Shown: positions 8,785 to 18,444, counted from the first letter of the stretch. The stretch: DNA of 64,000 nucleotides from Thalassospira marina (GCF_002844375.1 NZ_CP024199.1:1190001-1254000); one strand, 5' to 3'. Notes: generated by a model not told the origin, from the letters alone. Numbers and translations are program-made.

Positions 8785-9049
8785 CGTATGCTCCTTTGCT
8801 TGCGCACTCTCTGCATGCGTTGCGTTGTCAATTCATGTCGCTTTCACCTAACGGGGGTGTCAGCCATGTGTTCCATATGTTTTTGGGGTTGTTTTCTTAA
8901 AAGGTCACAAGTTTTGGTTGTGGGTACGGATTTAACCCAACAAGACAAGGGTGTTGCCTGCGAAACAATCACGGATGAAAGGGTGTTTGTATTTTGCCTG
9001 CCTGCGAGGTGCCGATATGGCATTGTCTGAAAGGGCGGCATAAGGATCT

Positions 9050-9123
9050 TGGCTGGGGAACCTGGATTCGAACCAGGACTAACGGAGTCAGAGTCCGTGG
9101 GTCTACCGTTAACCTATTCCCCA
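9050..9123 (-). tRNA. tRNA-Gln (anticodon CUG)
   Basis: A 74-base cloverleaf with acceptor TGGGGAA/TTCCCCA, D-arm with GGTTAACGG, anticodon loop CTCTGAC in the stem ACGGA/TCCGT, T-loop GGTTCGAATCC, and an encoded 3' GCCA. The anticodon reads CTG. A close copy lies at 13720-13793. Confidence 0.97.
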
Positions 9124-9356
9124 CCGGAACCAAGATCGCAGCCTGTGCTGCTGCGCGACGGAGTGGTTAAACGAGGCAGTCGCGCTTGTCAATAGATGCG
9201 GGGCAAAAAACGTGTCTTTTGGATGTTTGTGAAAATTCCGCCTTGGGCTTTGGCCGGGCAGTGATACTTATGGGAGGCAACTGTTGTGTAATGGTTTTGC
9301 CATTTTGACAGTGTATTTTGATTGCTTCCAGATATTGCAAAAGACAAGAGCCGATA

Positions 9357-10037
9357 ATGCCTGTGCTGTTTTATGGTGACCCGCACCGGAATTTTGATCC
9401 CCTGTTTGAGGCCGTGTCACGGCATCAGCCGGAACATGTGGTGATCCTGGGGGATCTGGATTTGCAGCGTCCCTTTCGCGAGGTATTGGCCCGGGTGCTG
9501 GCACAGGGTATCGCGTGCTGGTGGATTCTGGGCAATCATGACTGCACGGATGCCGCGCAATATGATTTTCTGTTCGAGGATTACCCCGAGGGTAATTTGG
9601 GCAACCGTGCTGTGGAAATGGTATGCCGGGATGGCAGCATAACCGTTGCCGGACTGGGGGGGATTTATCGCGGGCGGGTCTGGTACCCGATTGGCCATAA
9701 AAGCCCGGTGTTTAAAACCCGTGAGGATATGGTTGCCCTAACGCGCCCTCATGTTCGTTGGCGCAAGGGTATTCCGCTTCGCCAGCGTGATACTATTTTT
9801 CCCGAGGATCATGAAATTCTGGCGGGACAATCCTGCGATGTGCTGGTCAGTCACGAAGCCCCGTCCTGCCATGAATATGGCACGCTGGAAATTGACCGGC
9901 TGGGGCTGAAAATGGGCGCACGCCTGTTTGTTCACGGGCATATGCATCACAGCTATTTGGGTAAAACCGCGTATGGAACGCCGGTGCGCGGTCTTGATGG
10001 TGCCGAAGTGTTTTTGCTGTCTCCGGCGGATTTATAA
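9357..10037 (+). CDS. calcineurin-like metallophosphoesterase
   Basis: A 226-residue soluble phosphoesterase with the ordered dimetal motifs of the superfamily: FYGDPH (residue ~5), VILGDLD (~28), LGNHD (~57), VSHEAP (~165) and FVHGHMHH (~190). These supply the metal ligands of a binuclear centre. Substrates in the family range from nucleotides to phosphodiesters and proteins, and nothing here picks one. I use the ATG at 9357 (MPVLFYGD), which places the first motif at the very N-terminus as is usual; a longer frame from 9318 adds 13 unlikely residues. Monocistronic, convergent with the next gene. Confidence 0.88.
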   Translation: MPVLFYGDPHRNFDPLFEAVSRHQPEHVVILGDLDLQRPFREVLARVLAQGIACWWILGNHDCTDAAQYDFLFEDYPEGNLGNRAVEMVCRDGSITVAGLGGIYRGRVWYPIGHKSPVFKTREDMVALTRPHVRWRKGIPLRQRDTIFPEDHEILAGQSCDVLVSHEAPSCHEYGTLEIDRLGLKMGARLFVHGHMHHSYLGKTAYGTPVRGLDGAEVFLLSPADL

Positions 10038-10061
10038 GTCTGCCGTCGCCCATTTTTAGGC

Positions 10062-10454
10062 TCAGTCTTCGTGCCGTCTATCCGTTTCCCGGTCACGGTC
10101 ATAGGAATGTTTCAGGGTGAAATCAGGTAACCAGCTTTCACGGCGAATGGTCCATAGCTCGTAAGTCGGCTGAAACTGGTTGATGTCATCCAATATGCCG
10201 ATATTGACCTCGATTTCATCGCCACTTTGGCCGAAAACCGGTGAACCGCAATTGGGGCAGAAATGCCGGCCTTTGTAAGCGCGGGTTTCGCCGCTGACTG
10301 TTATGGCATCTGCGGGGAAAATCGCCGAGGCATGAAACAGGGCACCGTGATGTTTGCGGCAATCAAGGCAATGGCACAAACCAACCCGATAGGGGTGGCC
10401 CACCGCAATGATGCGCACCGCGCCGCACTGGCAGCCACCAATTACCCCTGACAT
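10062..10454 (-). CDS. GFA/CENP-V-fold zinc protein
   Basis: A 130-residue protein of the Gfa-like fold, once called glutathione-dependent formaldehyde-activating enzyme. Zinc ligands are visible as GGCQCGAVR (residues ~6-14), LCHCLDCRK (~26-34) and FCPNCGSPVF (~65-74). Some members bind S-hydroxymethyl-glutathione, but most are uncharacterised, so no specific reaction is claimed. The ATG at 10454 is fixed by a perfect AGGAGG six bases upstream; the frame is open a further 39 codons but that part is not coding-like. Confidence 0.88.
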   Translation of the reverse strand: MSGVIGGCQCGAVRIIAVGHPYRVGLCHCLDCRKHHGALFHASAIFPADAITVSGETRAYKGRHFCPNCGSPVFGQSGDEIEVNIGILDDINQFQPTYELWTIRRESWLPDFTLKHSYDRDRETDRRHED

Positions 10455-10892
10455 TTTAATCCTCCTGTCCTCTGTCCCTTTGGGCGAATTTTTAAGGGCA
10501 GCATATCGCGGTGTCGGCCTGACGTGCAAATGCACGTTTGGGGCGGTGTGCAAGCGTTGAGATGGAGTCATCTTTAAATTGCGTTAAATTGCAAAAAATC
10601 GCCCAGTAATCGCATTATATGTAAGATTAATAATGCAGGGTTTATCTGGTCAGTCGATATGCCTTATTGGACAGGGTTTTATTAACTTCATGTTTAAAAT
10701 CAACAGGATGGAATTTTAGATAAATGTGATAAGTCTGGCATTTTAGCCAGTTAAAAGTTGACACCCATTCGCATTCATCAGATTAGTTTGATCTGATTTG
10801 TCAGATTTTTCAGAAAAAACATCTCGCTTACAAAAGCGCGCGCCACGTTTGTTCGGGGAATTCTCCGGGGGATGAAACGGGCCGAATGATGG
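10455..10892. other. AT-rich intergenic stretch before the autotransporter
   Basis: About 440 bases, noticeably AT-rich between 10570 and 10830, with no credible gene. It presumably carries the promoters of the two divergent genes. No clear -35/-10 pair stood out. Confidence 0.4.
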
Positions 10893-13361
10893 ATGGTTAT
10901 GGGGCACCCACACATGAATATACGTCGCCGTTTGGCATGCCAGGCTTCCGCTGTTGCATTAACAGCAAGCCTTGTTACGACCTTTGTTCCGATTGTTCCG
11001 GCACAGGCGGATGATTACACCATTACATCCCCCGAGTTAGCGCCATATACGATTTTATCAAATGATAATCTGACAGTCACTTCGACCGGCAGTGCACCCC
11101 AGGTTCAGGCCACCAGTGTTATTTCATCCAATCTGCTTAATGATGGAACGATTGATAATACGTCCGGCGTTGGTTTTGTCCTCAATAGCGGGACAATGGG
11201 GACCATTTCGAACAATGGCCTGATTCAGGGGTCTTCGAATGGCGCGGAGCTTAAGTCCGGAACTGTTTCGTCTTTTGTCAATGCAGGCACAATCAAGGCG
11301 CTTGGCAATGCTGGGCTTGATCTTGCTTCTGGCACATCAATTGACAACCTGGAAAATTTATCGACAGGCCTTATCACTGGTGACAGTTCTGGTTTGCAGA
11401 TGAATAATGCCAGCATTGGGACATTGACCAATGCGGGAACTATTTCTGGCTCCAGATACTATGGGGTATTTGGGTACGGTACCATCAGCAAGCTTGATAA
11501 TAGCGGCTTGATATCTGGTAGAACGGGGATTTATACCAATGGCACCATTGGTGCGCTGGTTAATAGCGGTACAATTACCGGTTCAAAGTATGGGATTTAT
11601 AAATCGGGTAATAGCTCGACGATTTCGGCGTTTGACAATAGCGGACTGATAAGTGGAGCGAATGCGGCAATCCGCGTAGATAGTGGCGCGATTGGTACAA
11701 TTGCTAATACCGGCACCGTTCAGGGCGATATTAACATCGTAACCGGCGATAACATTGTGTTCACCGGTGGTTCTGGCGGCACCATTGGTACATTGACCGG
11801 TTACAATTCAGGGGCGACTGGCAACATTAATGCAGGCAACGTCGCATTCCTGTCCGGGGCAATCCTGCTTAATGATAACGTTACCGCCAGTTCTGGTTCA
11901 GGCAGTGTGATCAATAGCGCGGAATTACATGTGAATTCCGGTGTGAACATTACCGGTAATTATATTCAGAAATCTGCGGGTTCGCTTGTGATCGGTGTCA
12001 GTTCGGCGTCTGATTATGGCAAACTGGTCATTTCCGGGACTGCAGCCCTTAACGGTACTGTGACCATTGTGGAAATCAGCACCGGTGCCATCAGTGTGGG
12101 TGATAGCTACACGATTGTCGATGCGACGGGCAGCATTAGCGGAAGTTTTTCATCGGTTTCGATTACGGGCAACAGTTTCACAACAATTGTTTCCGGAACC
12201 CAATATACCGTCAGCATCACGTCTGGTTCTTCGGGATCAACACCGATATGGGAAACTGCAGGTAATCAGGCCGGGCAGGGATCGTTGGGGCAGGCGCTTG
12301 ATACGCTTTCGACCCAAAGCGAGTATGGCAACCTTTTAACCCGTATCCGTGTGTTGTCCAGCGAAGGGCAAAGCCATGCCTTGCAGCAACTGGCCCCCAA
12401 TATTACGGCAGGCAAGATGAGCAACACGCTGGCTTTGTCTGGCCCGGTGACCAAGGCGATTGAAGCACGCCAGGTCGCACAGCATGATTTTGGCGCGTCA
12501 AAAGGTGTAGCCGCCGGATCGCCAGTCGCCACCAATGGTTTGTGGGGGCAGGTGCTTGGTGGGCATTCACGACTGGATGGTTCGGCAACCGATGGCGGTT
12601 ATGCCGCAAACTATGGCGGTTTCCTGATCGGTATTGATCATAGACCAACGTCAAATACATCTGCGGGTGTTGCAATCAGCTGGCTGAACGGAAAATCCAA
12701 GGGATCGGACGCATCGTCAGGGCAATCGACGGATCTTAATTCCTATGCCCTGACATTTTATGGCAAATGGCGGCCGGATGGTCAGTCGCTGTATTTTGAT
12801 AGCGAACTTGGCGCAGCCTATGACCGGTTTGATCAAAGCCGCAATATCGATGTGTCCGGTGATGTTGCCAGTGCGGAATATAGCGGCCAGCATTACAATG
12901 CGCGACTGGGTGCAGGTTACGATATTCCCCTTTCCGAAGGAACAACACTGACGCCGATTTCAACGCTGCGCTATTCCTATGTTCGCAGTGAAAGCTATGA
13001 TGAAACCGGTGCGGGTGTTGCCAACCTGCATGTCGACAGCAACAATTTTGACTCGCTCGAAGGCGAGATCGGCGCACGCATCTCGCAGGATATCGACACC
13101 TCTTTCGGCGCGATGACATTTGATGCGAAAGCGGCCTTTGTTCACGACTTCACCAATAGCCCGGTTTCTGTCTCGGCCTCGCTGGGTGGGGTTGGTTTTG
13201 TCTCAAGCTCCGACAAGCCAGCGGAAAATGGTGTGCGTCTGGGGCTGGGAAGCACCCTGTTTGCCGATGGCGGCTTATCGGCACGCCTGCAATATGATGG
13301 CGACTTCCGCAGTGATTACGTGTCGCATAGCGGAATGCTGATGTTGCGCCAGGCATTTTAG
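10893..13361 (+). CDS. type V autotransporter with beta-helix passenger
   Basis: Surface protein of ~820 residues. A signal peptide ends at about VPAQA/DD (residue ~39). The passenger (~40-480) is rich in Gly, Ser, Asn and Thr and built of imperfect repeats of the pattern N-S-G-x-I-x-G followed by G-T-I-G-x-L-x-N, which should coil into a right-handed beta-helix. The last ~280 residues form the outer-membrane beta-barrel, beginning near GLWGQVLGGHSRLDG and ending in phenylalanine (MLMLRQAF), as barrel proteins do. Starts at 10893, 10899 or 10914 (MNIRRRLAC) are possible; 10914 gives the most normal signal peptide. Passenger function (adhesion, biofilm) is only a family expectation. Confidence 0.92.
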   Translation: MVMGHPHMNIRRRLACQASAVALTASLVTTFVPIVPAQADDYTITSPELAPYTILSNDNLTVTSTGSAPQVQATSVISSNLLNDGTIDNTSGVGFVLNSGTMGTISNNGLIQGSSNGAELKSGTVSSFVNAGTIKALGNAGLDLASGTSIDNLENLSTGLITGDSSGLQMNNASIGTLTNAGTISGSRYYGVFGYGTISKLDNSGLISGRTGIYTNGTIGALVNSGTITGSKYGIYKSGNSSTISAFDNSGLISGANAAIRVDSGAIGTIANTGTVQGDINIVTGDNIVFTGGSGGTIGTLTGYNSGATGNINAGNVAFLSGAILLNDNVTASSGSGSVINSAELHVNSGVNITGNYIQKSAGSLVIGVSSASDYGKLVISGTAALNGTVTIVEISTGAISVGDSYTIVDATGSISGSFSSVSITGNSFTTIVSGTQYTVSITSGSSGSTPIWETAGNQAGQGSLGQALDTLSTQSEYGNLLTRIRVLSSEGQSHALQQLAPNITAGKMSNTLALSGPVTKAIEARQVAQHDFGASKGVAAGSPVATNGLWGQVLGGHSRLDGSATDGGYAANYGGFLIGIDHRPTSNTSAGVAISWLNGKSKGSDASSGQSTDLNSYALTFYGKWRPDGQSLYFDSELGAAYDRFDQSRNIDVSGDVASAEYSGQHYNARLGAGYDIPLSEGTTLTPISTLRYSYVRSESYDETGAGVANLHVDSNNFDSLEGEIGARISQDIDTSFGAMTFDAKAAFVHDFTNSPVSVSASLGGVGFVSSSDKPAENGVRLGLGSTLFADGGLSARLQYDGDFRSDYVSHSGMLMLRQAF

Positions 13362-13409
13362 GGTAACGCGCTGCGGGTTTATCCCGTACCGTTTTCAGGC
13401 CTGATTTTT

Positions 13410-13453
13410 ATGCAGGGAAATGTGCCAGTGCGGTGCGTTTCCCTGCATTTTTT
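13410..13453 (+). terminator. terminator of the autotransporter gene
   Basis: Eleven-bp perfect stem ATGCAGGGAAA/TTTCCCTGCAT (13410-13420 with 13438-13448), then TTTTTT. Nothing else is seen between here and the tRNA at 13720. Confidence 0.85.
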
Positions 13454-13719
13454 ATGGGATGCAGGGCGGGTGCCGGTGCAGGGAACAATATGTGTTCTAT
13501 GCGGGGAAATTTGGCCCGTAAGGCGCATCTGCACTTATTTGCCTAGGCGCTGTACGATCATGCAAGCAGGCATGATTGGCTGGAATAAGGCTGTTTTTGG
13601 TGGGAGCGAGCACACGCAATTTTCCCGCCCGTGTCGATGCATTGAAAATCGACAAACAGATGCGTTGATGCTGCCGGCAGCAAGCAGAAATCCTGAAATT
13701 TTGGGAAATTGGGAAAAAT

Positions 13720-13793
13720 TGGCTGGGGGACCTGGATTCGAACCAGGACTGACGGAGTCAGAGTCCGTAGTTCTACCGTTAAACTATCCCCCA
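13720..13793 (-). tRNA. tRNA-Gln (anticodon CUG), second copy
   Basis: A 74-base cloverleaf with acceptor TGGGGGA/TCCCCCA, anticodon loop CTCTGAC, T-loop GGTTCGAATCC and encoded GCCA. It differs from the copy at 9050 by compensated changes in the acceptor stem and by changes in the D- and anticodon-stem region, so it is a true second gene and not a recent duplicate. Confidence 0.97.
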
Positions 13794-14161
13794 GCAGAAC
13801 TTTTATGTCACGCCGTCTGGCGTGGAGCGGTGTTTATAAAAACGCCTTGGCTTTGGCAAGCATTTTTTTGCGAATTTGTCATTTTCAGATGCGAAAATGG
13901 TTAAGACACCATATATGGGCATTATCAGGCGCGACGAAGGTTCGGCCAACTTGCCCTCTGATTTAACCACAAAGTGAATGGGGGATTTGCGTTATTTTGC
14001 ATTCTCGGTACACTTATGTGACAGATTCGGCGTTTTCGTGGTCACACTGTTTCCAATTCGCCATGTTGTTTTGTGGCAAGGGTAATGTTATCGCAGAAAA
14101 CAGCCGGTTCGCGCAGGTAGACTTTAAGGCAACCATTTAACTGGCAAAGGACAATGTAACG
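13794..14161. other. 368-base gap upstream of the Ppx/GppA gene
   Basis: No gene, hairpin terminator or repeat that I can support. It should hold the promoters of the tRNA and of the gene starting at 14162. Confidence 0.4.
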
Positions 14162-15319
14162 GTGACTCACAGTTTTCCCCATAACACATCCGGCGGGTCG
14201 GTACGGCTCGATTCCGGGAATGTTGTGTCCAGGGATTCCGTGTTGACGACACCGGGACACACCAATGCCGCGTCCGAGCCGGGAAATTCCCGCTGTTTGA
14301 GCAGCCATCCCCCGCTTTATGGTGCGATTGATCTGGGCAGTTCCAACTGTCGCCTTCTCGTCGCCCGGCCGTGTAATAGCGGCTTTAAGGTTGTTGATGC
14401 GTTTTCGCGTGTCGTGCGCCTGGGCGAAGGCGTGCGCGAAAAGGGCTATCTGTGCCAGGGTGCGATGGACCGCGCGATCGAGGCATTGCGGATTTGCGCG
14501 AAGAAACTGCGCAAACATCCTGGCGTAAAATTACGCGCGGTTGCGACCGAAGCATGCCGTTCTGCCGATAACCGGGACGAATTTGTGCGCCAGGTGCGTG
14601 AAGAAACCGGCATTGCCCTTGATATCATCAATCCTGAGGAAGAAAGCCGCCTGGCGCTTCAGGCCTGTTCGGCCCTGCTTGACGAGCGCCCCTATGCCAT
14701 TGTTTTTGACATTGGCGGTGGCAGCACGGAAATCTGCTGGATCAAGGTTGCGAAGACCGGCGAAACACGCTGCATCGAAACGCTTTCGATGCCGTGCGGT
14801 GTATTGTGCCTGACGGAACGCTATGCGGGTGTTGAAAATCGCCGTGACCGGTTTGAAGCCATGCGCAGCGAAATTCGCGAACGTCTGGAAGACTTCGCCC
14901 AGCGCAATTGCTGCTCGGATATTCTGGATGACAATAAAGTCCAAATGATTGGTACGTCGGGCACCGTGACCACATTTTGTGGCATTGCCCTTGGCCTTGA
15001 ACGCTATGAACGCCACAAGGTGGATGGGTCGGATTTGCGGTTTGACGATGCCGAACGCGTCACCGAGCTTCTGTTGCGCATGGAAGCAGACAAGCGCAAG
15101 GGGCATCCCTGCATTGGCAATCAGCGTGCCGAATTGATGGATGCCGGGGCCGCCATTTTTGCCGCCATTCGCGATATCTGGCCGCTGGCAACCCTGAAGG
15201 TTGCGGACCGTGGCCTGCGCGAGGGCATTTTGGTCGATTTGATGCGCGCCGACGGGCACGCTATTGACCCGTGCGAAGCACGCCGTCATACAGGGGCCCA
15301 GATACCGGCATCTGTCTAA
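14162..15319 (+). CDS. Ppx/GppA-family phosphatase
   Basis: Exopolyphosphatase or guanosine-pentaphosphatase of the actin/hsp70 ATPase fold, acting on polyphosphate or pppGpp. Family motifs: YGAIDLGSSNCRLLVARP (residues ~53-70), AVATEACRSADNR (~124), the catalytic/phosphate loop IVFDIGGGSTEICW (~180-193) and MIGTSGTVTTFC (~260). About 50 residues before the domain are low in structure and may be partly untranslated. The annotated start is a GTG at 14162. The gene is followed after 64 bases by rlmE, a pairing seen repeatedly in alphaproteobacteria, and the two may be co-transcribed. Which of the two activities dominates is not decidable here. Confidence 0.9.
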   Translation: MTHSFPHNTSGGSVRLDSGNVVSRDSVLTTPGHTNAASEPGNSRCLSSHPPLYGAIDLGSSNCRLLVARPCNSGFKVVDAFSRVVRLGEGVREKGYLCQGAMDRAIEALRICAKKLRKHPGVKLRAVATEACRSADNRDEFVRQVREETGIALDIINPEEESRLALQACSALLDERPYAIVFDIGGGSTEICWIKVAKTGETRCIETLSMPCGVLCLTERYAGVENRRDRFEAMRSEIRERLEDFAQRNCCSDILDDNKVQMIGTSGTVTTFCGIALGLERYERHKVDGSDLRFDDAERVTELLLRMEADKRKGHPCIGNQRAELMDAGAAIFAAIRDIWPLATLKVADRGLREGILVDLMRADGHAIDPCEARRHTGAQIPASV

Positions 15320-15383
15320 CCGGCAATTGGCCGGCCTGCTGGCTACCCTGTTCATTTATGCATTTTAATTTCAGGATTTTCTT

Positions 15384-16187
15384 ATGACCGATCAACGCAG
15401 CGGAAATGGTGGCGGACGCCGCCGCAAGGGCTCTGCCATTGCCGCAATCGATACGGGCGCGCGTCGCGGGCTGCGGACGCGCGTGAAAAGTGCCAAGGGG
15501 CGCAAGCTTTCCTCGACGCGCTGGCTCGATCGCCAATTGAACGACCCCTATGTGCAGGAAGCCCGCCGCCTTGGTTATCGTTCCCGCGCGGCCTTCAAGC
15601 TGATTGAAATCAACAACCAGTTCGACATCCTCAAACCCGGCATGCGGGTGGTGGACCTTGGCGCAGCCCCGGGCGGCTGGACGCAGGTTGCCGTTGATAT
15701 GGTCGGTTCCAAACAGGGGCGCGGACAGGTTGTTGGCCTGGATATTCTGGAATGGGAAGGTGTGCCTGGTGCCACCTGTTTGCAGGCGGACTTTCTTGAC
15801 CCGGCCGCACCGGCCATGATCAAGCATGCCCTGCAGGGCCCGGTTGATGCGGTTATTTCCGATATGTCGCCCGAAACCACCGGCCATCGCCAGACTGATC
15901 ATATCCGCATTATTGACCTGGTCGAACATGCCCTGCTGTTTGCCGAGGAAGTTTTGGCGCCGAATGGCATTTTTATCGCCAAGGTGTTCAAGGGCGGTAC
16001 GGAAACCGAACTTCTTAATCGCATCAAGCTGCATTTCCGCGTTTCCAAACACGCCAAGCCGCCGGCATCGCGTGCGGAAAGCCCGGAAACCTATTTGATT
16101 GCAACGGGTTTTCGCGGGCAGAACAATGCCGAAACCGATATTGCATCGGCCGAATTGCCCGAAGATCAGGATTGGTCACCGGTTTAA
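15384..16187 (+). CDS. rlmE: 23S rRNA 2'-O-ribose methyltransferase
   Basis: Methylates U2552 of 23S rRNA using S-adenosylmethionine (FtsJ/RrmJ). The 267-residue protein has a basic N-terminal extension, then RLGYRSRAAFKLIEI, the SAM loop VVDLGAAPGGWTQVA (residues ~88-102), DAVISDMSPETTG (~153) and FIAKVFKGG (~196). The expected K-D-K-E tetrad is covered by these motifs. It is longer than E. coli RlmE (209 aa) because of the basic N-terminal tail and an acidic C-terminal tail. Followed by a good terminator. Confidence 0.95.
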   Translation: MTDQRSGNGGGRRRKGSAIAAIDTGARRGLRTRVKSAKGRKLSSTRWLDRQLNDPYVQEARRLGYRSRAAFKLIEINNQFDILKPGMRVVDLGAAPGGWTQVAVDMVGSKQGRGQVVGLDILEWEGVPGATCLQADFLDPAAPAMIKHALQGPVDAVISDMSPETTGHRQTDHIRIIDLVEHALLFAEEVLAPNGIFIAKVFKGGTETELLNRIKLHFRVSKHAKPPASRAESPETYLIATGFRGQNNAETDIASAELPEDQDWSPV

Positions 16188-16263
16188 AGGCCAGGGTGGT
16201 ATAAGGCCCGACCTTAAAATTTAATATCCTTTGCTGGTTACCCCGGAATTGGAAAAAACACAG

Positions 16264-16297
16264 CGCGCCAGGCGATAAGCCCGGCGCGTTTTTGTTT
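16264..16297 (+). terminator. terminator of the ppx/gppA-rlmE unit
   Basis: Stem CGCGCC-A-GGC / GCC-C-GGCGCG (16264-16273 with 16279-16288) around a GATAA loop, followed by TTTTTGTTT. Confidence 0.85.
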
Positions 16298-16525
16298 GGC
16301 GCAGGTTTTGGGGTTGGCAAAATTCAAAAGGGCGTTTGTTTTTTTGCGCTAGGTCAAACAAGCCGGGCGCAAGCAGGGATATAGATTTCCTAGACGATCG
16401 TATGAGGTTTCGCAAAAGAAGCCCATGCGTGGGCGGGCGCCCCTGACTGCGCAGGGAAATGTCCGCATGGCTGACATGGATCCGGGCCGAAAGAGCCCTG
16501 CATGTCAGAAATTTGGGGGTTTCTG

Positions 16526-17050
16526 ATGAAGCAGGAAAATTTGCGCCTGACCGGTGTCGAGCGCCATTTTGACGAGGATGAAATCATCGTCAGCAAGACC
16601 GACCCGAAAGGTCGGATCACATATGCCAATGATGTGTTTTTGCGCATTTCGGGCTACAGCGAAGCAGGCCTTTTAGGGCAGCCGCACAGCATTATTCGCC
16701 ACCCCGACATGCCCCGATGCGTTTTTGCACTGATGTGGGACACCATCGCCAAGGGTCGCGAGATTTTTGCCTATGTCATTAACCGCGCAGCCAATGGGGA
16801 CCATTACTGGGTGCTGGCCAATGTGACACCCACCTTCAATCCCGATGGCACCATTCGTGGATATCATTCCAACCGTCGCAAACCAAGGCGCGAGGCGATA
16901 ACGGCTGCTGCAGGCCTTTACCGGCAATTGCGCACCGAAGAAGATGCATTGCAAAACCGTCGTGATGGCATGGCGCGGGGCACCGCCACCCTGATGGACC
17001 TTTTGAAATCCCAGGGGGTGGATTATGACCAGTTCGTTTTCGCTTTGTAA
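16526..17050 (+). CDS. PAS-domain sensor, Aer-like input half
   Basis: A 174-residue soluble protein that is essentially one Aer-type PAS domain: EIIVSKTDPKGRITYANDVF, the highly conserved IIRHPDMPRCVFALMWDTI, and NGDHYWVLANVTPTF. In Aer this domain binds FAD and reads redox state for energy taxis. A ~45-residue helical tail follows. Unlike E. coli Aer it has no membrane helix or signalling domain; these are in the next gene, which overlaps by 26 bases. I prefer the ATG at 16526 (GGGGG six bases upstream); an ATG at 16502 would add eight residues. Confidence 0.9.
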   Translation: MKQENLRLTGVERHFDEDEIIVSKTDPKGRITYANDVFLRISGYSEAGLLGQPHSIIRHPDMPRCVFALMWDTIAKGREIFAYVINRAANGDHYWVLANVTPTFNPDGTIRGYHSNRRKPRREAITAAAGLYRQLRTEEDALQNRRDGMARGTATLMDLLKSQGVDYDQFVFAL

Positions 17051-18344
17051 AATCTGCATTGCCCTTGCACTGGGGGCTATCGTGCAGCTTGCCCTGCTGG
17101 CAACCGTGCTGGTCGCTGGCGGGCAGGGGGCTGTGACCTGGCTTGAGGTCGGCGCTGCGGGCTTTGGTGCGGTAACATTTGCGGCGGGCTATTTTATGGT
17201 TTCGCGCCATGAAAGGCTTTTGCGCCGTGCGCTTGAAACCATCAATGCTGCGGCCAGTGGTAAAATGGATGTGCGCATCAATCACCGGGCATCAACCGGG
17301 CATTTGCGCCCGTTAATGACGGCAATCAACAACCTGCTGGATTTGACCGAAGCCTTCACCAAGGAAGCCGCAGGTGCCATGACCCATGCCGCCGCAGGTG
17401 CTTATTATCGTAAAATCCTGCCCAAGGGTTTGCAGGGTGACCTGATTGAATATGCCGCAAAGGTCAATCAGGCACTAAACGCGATGGATGATAAAACCCG
17501 GACCTTTACCTATAGCGCCGGGGCCATTGGCGATAACATCCAGTGTGTTGTTACGTCGGTGTCGGTGGCGGCAGGGCAGCTTTCGCAAAATTCGGGTGCG
17601 CTGTCGCGCCGGGTGGATGATATTGCTGCCCAGGCCCGCGAAGTGGATGCCGTTGCCACGCAAAGTGCCGCTTCCCTGGATGGCATTGCCGAAGCAACCG
17701 AGGATTTCATAACCTCCATCCGTGATATTGGCACCCAGATGACCGGGGCTGTCAGCCTGGCGGGGCATGCGGTTGGCAATGCAAACGAAGCCAGCCACCA
17801 TGTCAGCGACCTTGATACCATGGCAGGACGCATTGCCAATGTGATTGAACTGATCACGGACATTGCCGAGCAAACCAACCTTCTGGCCCTGAATGCAACC
17901 ATCGAAGCTGCGCGCGCCGGTGAAGCCGGCAAGGGATTTTCCGTTGTCGCGACCGAGGTTAAAAACCTGGCCCGGCAAACCGCCCGTGCCGCCGAGGACG
18001 TGGCGCGCGAAATTGCCGATATGCAAAATGTTACCCGGGCAGTGGTGCAATCCGTACATGGCATTAATGCCAGCATTGCTGAAATTGATGAAAATGCCCG
18101 CCATGTTTCAGATACCTTAAACCAGCAATATCAGATGATTGCCGATATCGGCCAGCGCGTGGAAGGGGCGGTTGGCCAGATGCGCCGTATTGCCGATATC
18201 GTTGCTGATGTTGCCAGTGGCACCCAGCATGCCGGGGGCGAGGTCTTGCAGATCAATGACGCCGCCGAGGATTTACAGCGCCAGTCGTGCGTGCTTGATG
18301 GCGATGTGCGCCAGTTTATCGGCAAAATCATGAATGCGGCCTAG
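17025..18344 (+). CDS. methyl-accepting chemotaxis transducer, Aer-like output half
   Basis: A 439-residue receptor with two adjacent N-terminal membrane helices (residues ~7-30 and ~38-58), almost no periplasmic loop, a linker, and a long cytoplasmic coiled coil. The signalling tip is intact: ITDIAEQTNLLALNATIEAA followed by RAGEAGKGFSVVATEVK. It contacts CheA and CheW. There is no obvious C-terminal CheR/CheB tether pentapeptide. Lacking a ligand-binding domain of its own, it most likely takes its input from the PAS protein encoded by the overlapping upstream gene. The 26-base overlap and a G-rich site before its ATG point to translational coupling. Confidence 0.93.
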   Translation: MTSSFSLCKICIALALGAIVQLALLATVLVAGGQGAVTWLEVGAAGFGAVTFAAGYFMVSRHERLLRRALETINAAASGKMDVRINHRASTGHLRPLMTAINNLLDLTEAFTKEAAGAMTHAAAGAYYRKILPKGLQGDLIEYAAKVNQALNAMDDKTRTFTYSAGAIGDNIQCVVTSVSVAAGQLSQNSGALSRRVDDIAAQAREVDAVATQSAASLDGIAEATEDFITSIRDIGTQMTGAVSLAGHAVGNANEASHHVSDLDTMAGRIANVIELITDIAEQTNLLALNATIEAARAGEAGKGFSVVATEVKNLARQTARAAEDVAREIADMQNVTRAVVQSVHGINASIAEIDENARHVSDTLNQQYQMIADIGQRVEGAVGQMRRIADIVADVASGTQHAGGEVLQINDAAEDLQRQSCVLDGDVRQFIGKIMNAA

Positions 18345-18409
18345 GCAATTGCGTGCCGCAGGCGTCTTCAGAACTTGCGGTGGATTTTGATTGATATGGG
18401 AATTTTGAT

Positions 18410-18444
18410 GCCGGGCAGGGAGGTTTCTTTGCCCGGTATTCTTT
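18410..18444 (+). terminator. terminator of the PAS/MCP pair
   Basis: CCGGGCA/TGCCCGG (18411-18417 with 18430-18436), extendable by a G-T pair, then TATTCTTTTG. Confidence 0.7.

Noticed and set aside
9050..9123. tRNA-Gln as an integration site for an island
   Set aside because: No integrase or foreign-looking DNA flanks either tRNA; the integrase remnant lies behind guaA instead.
13410..13904. 164-codon frame running through the second tRNA-Gln
   Set aside because: Covers a terminator and a tRNA; not a protein gene.
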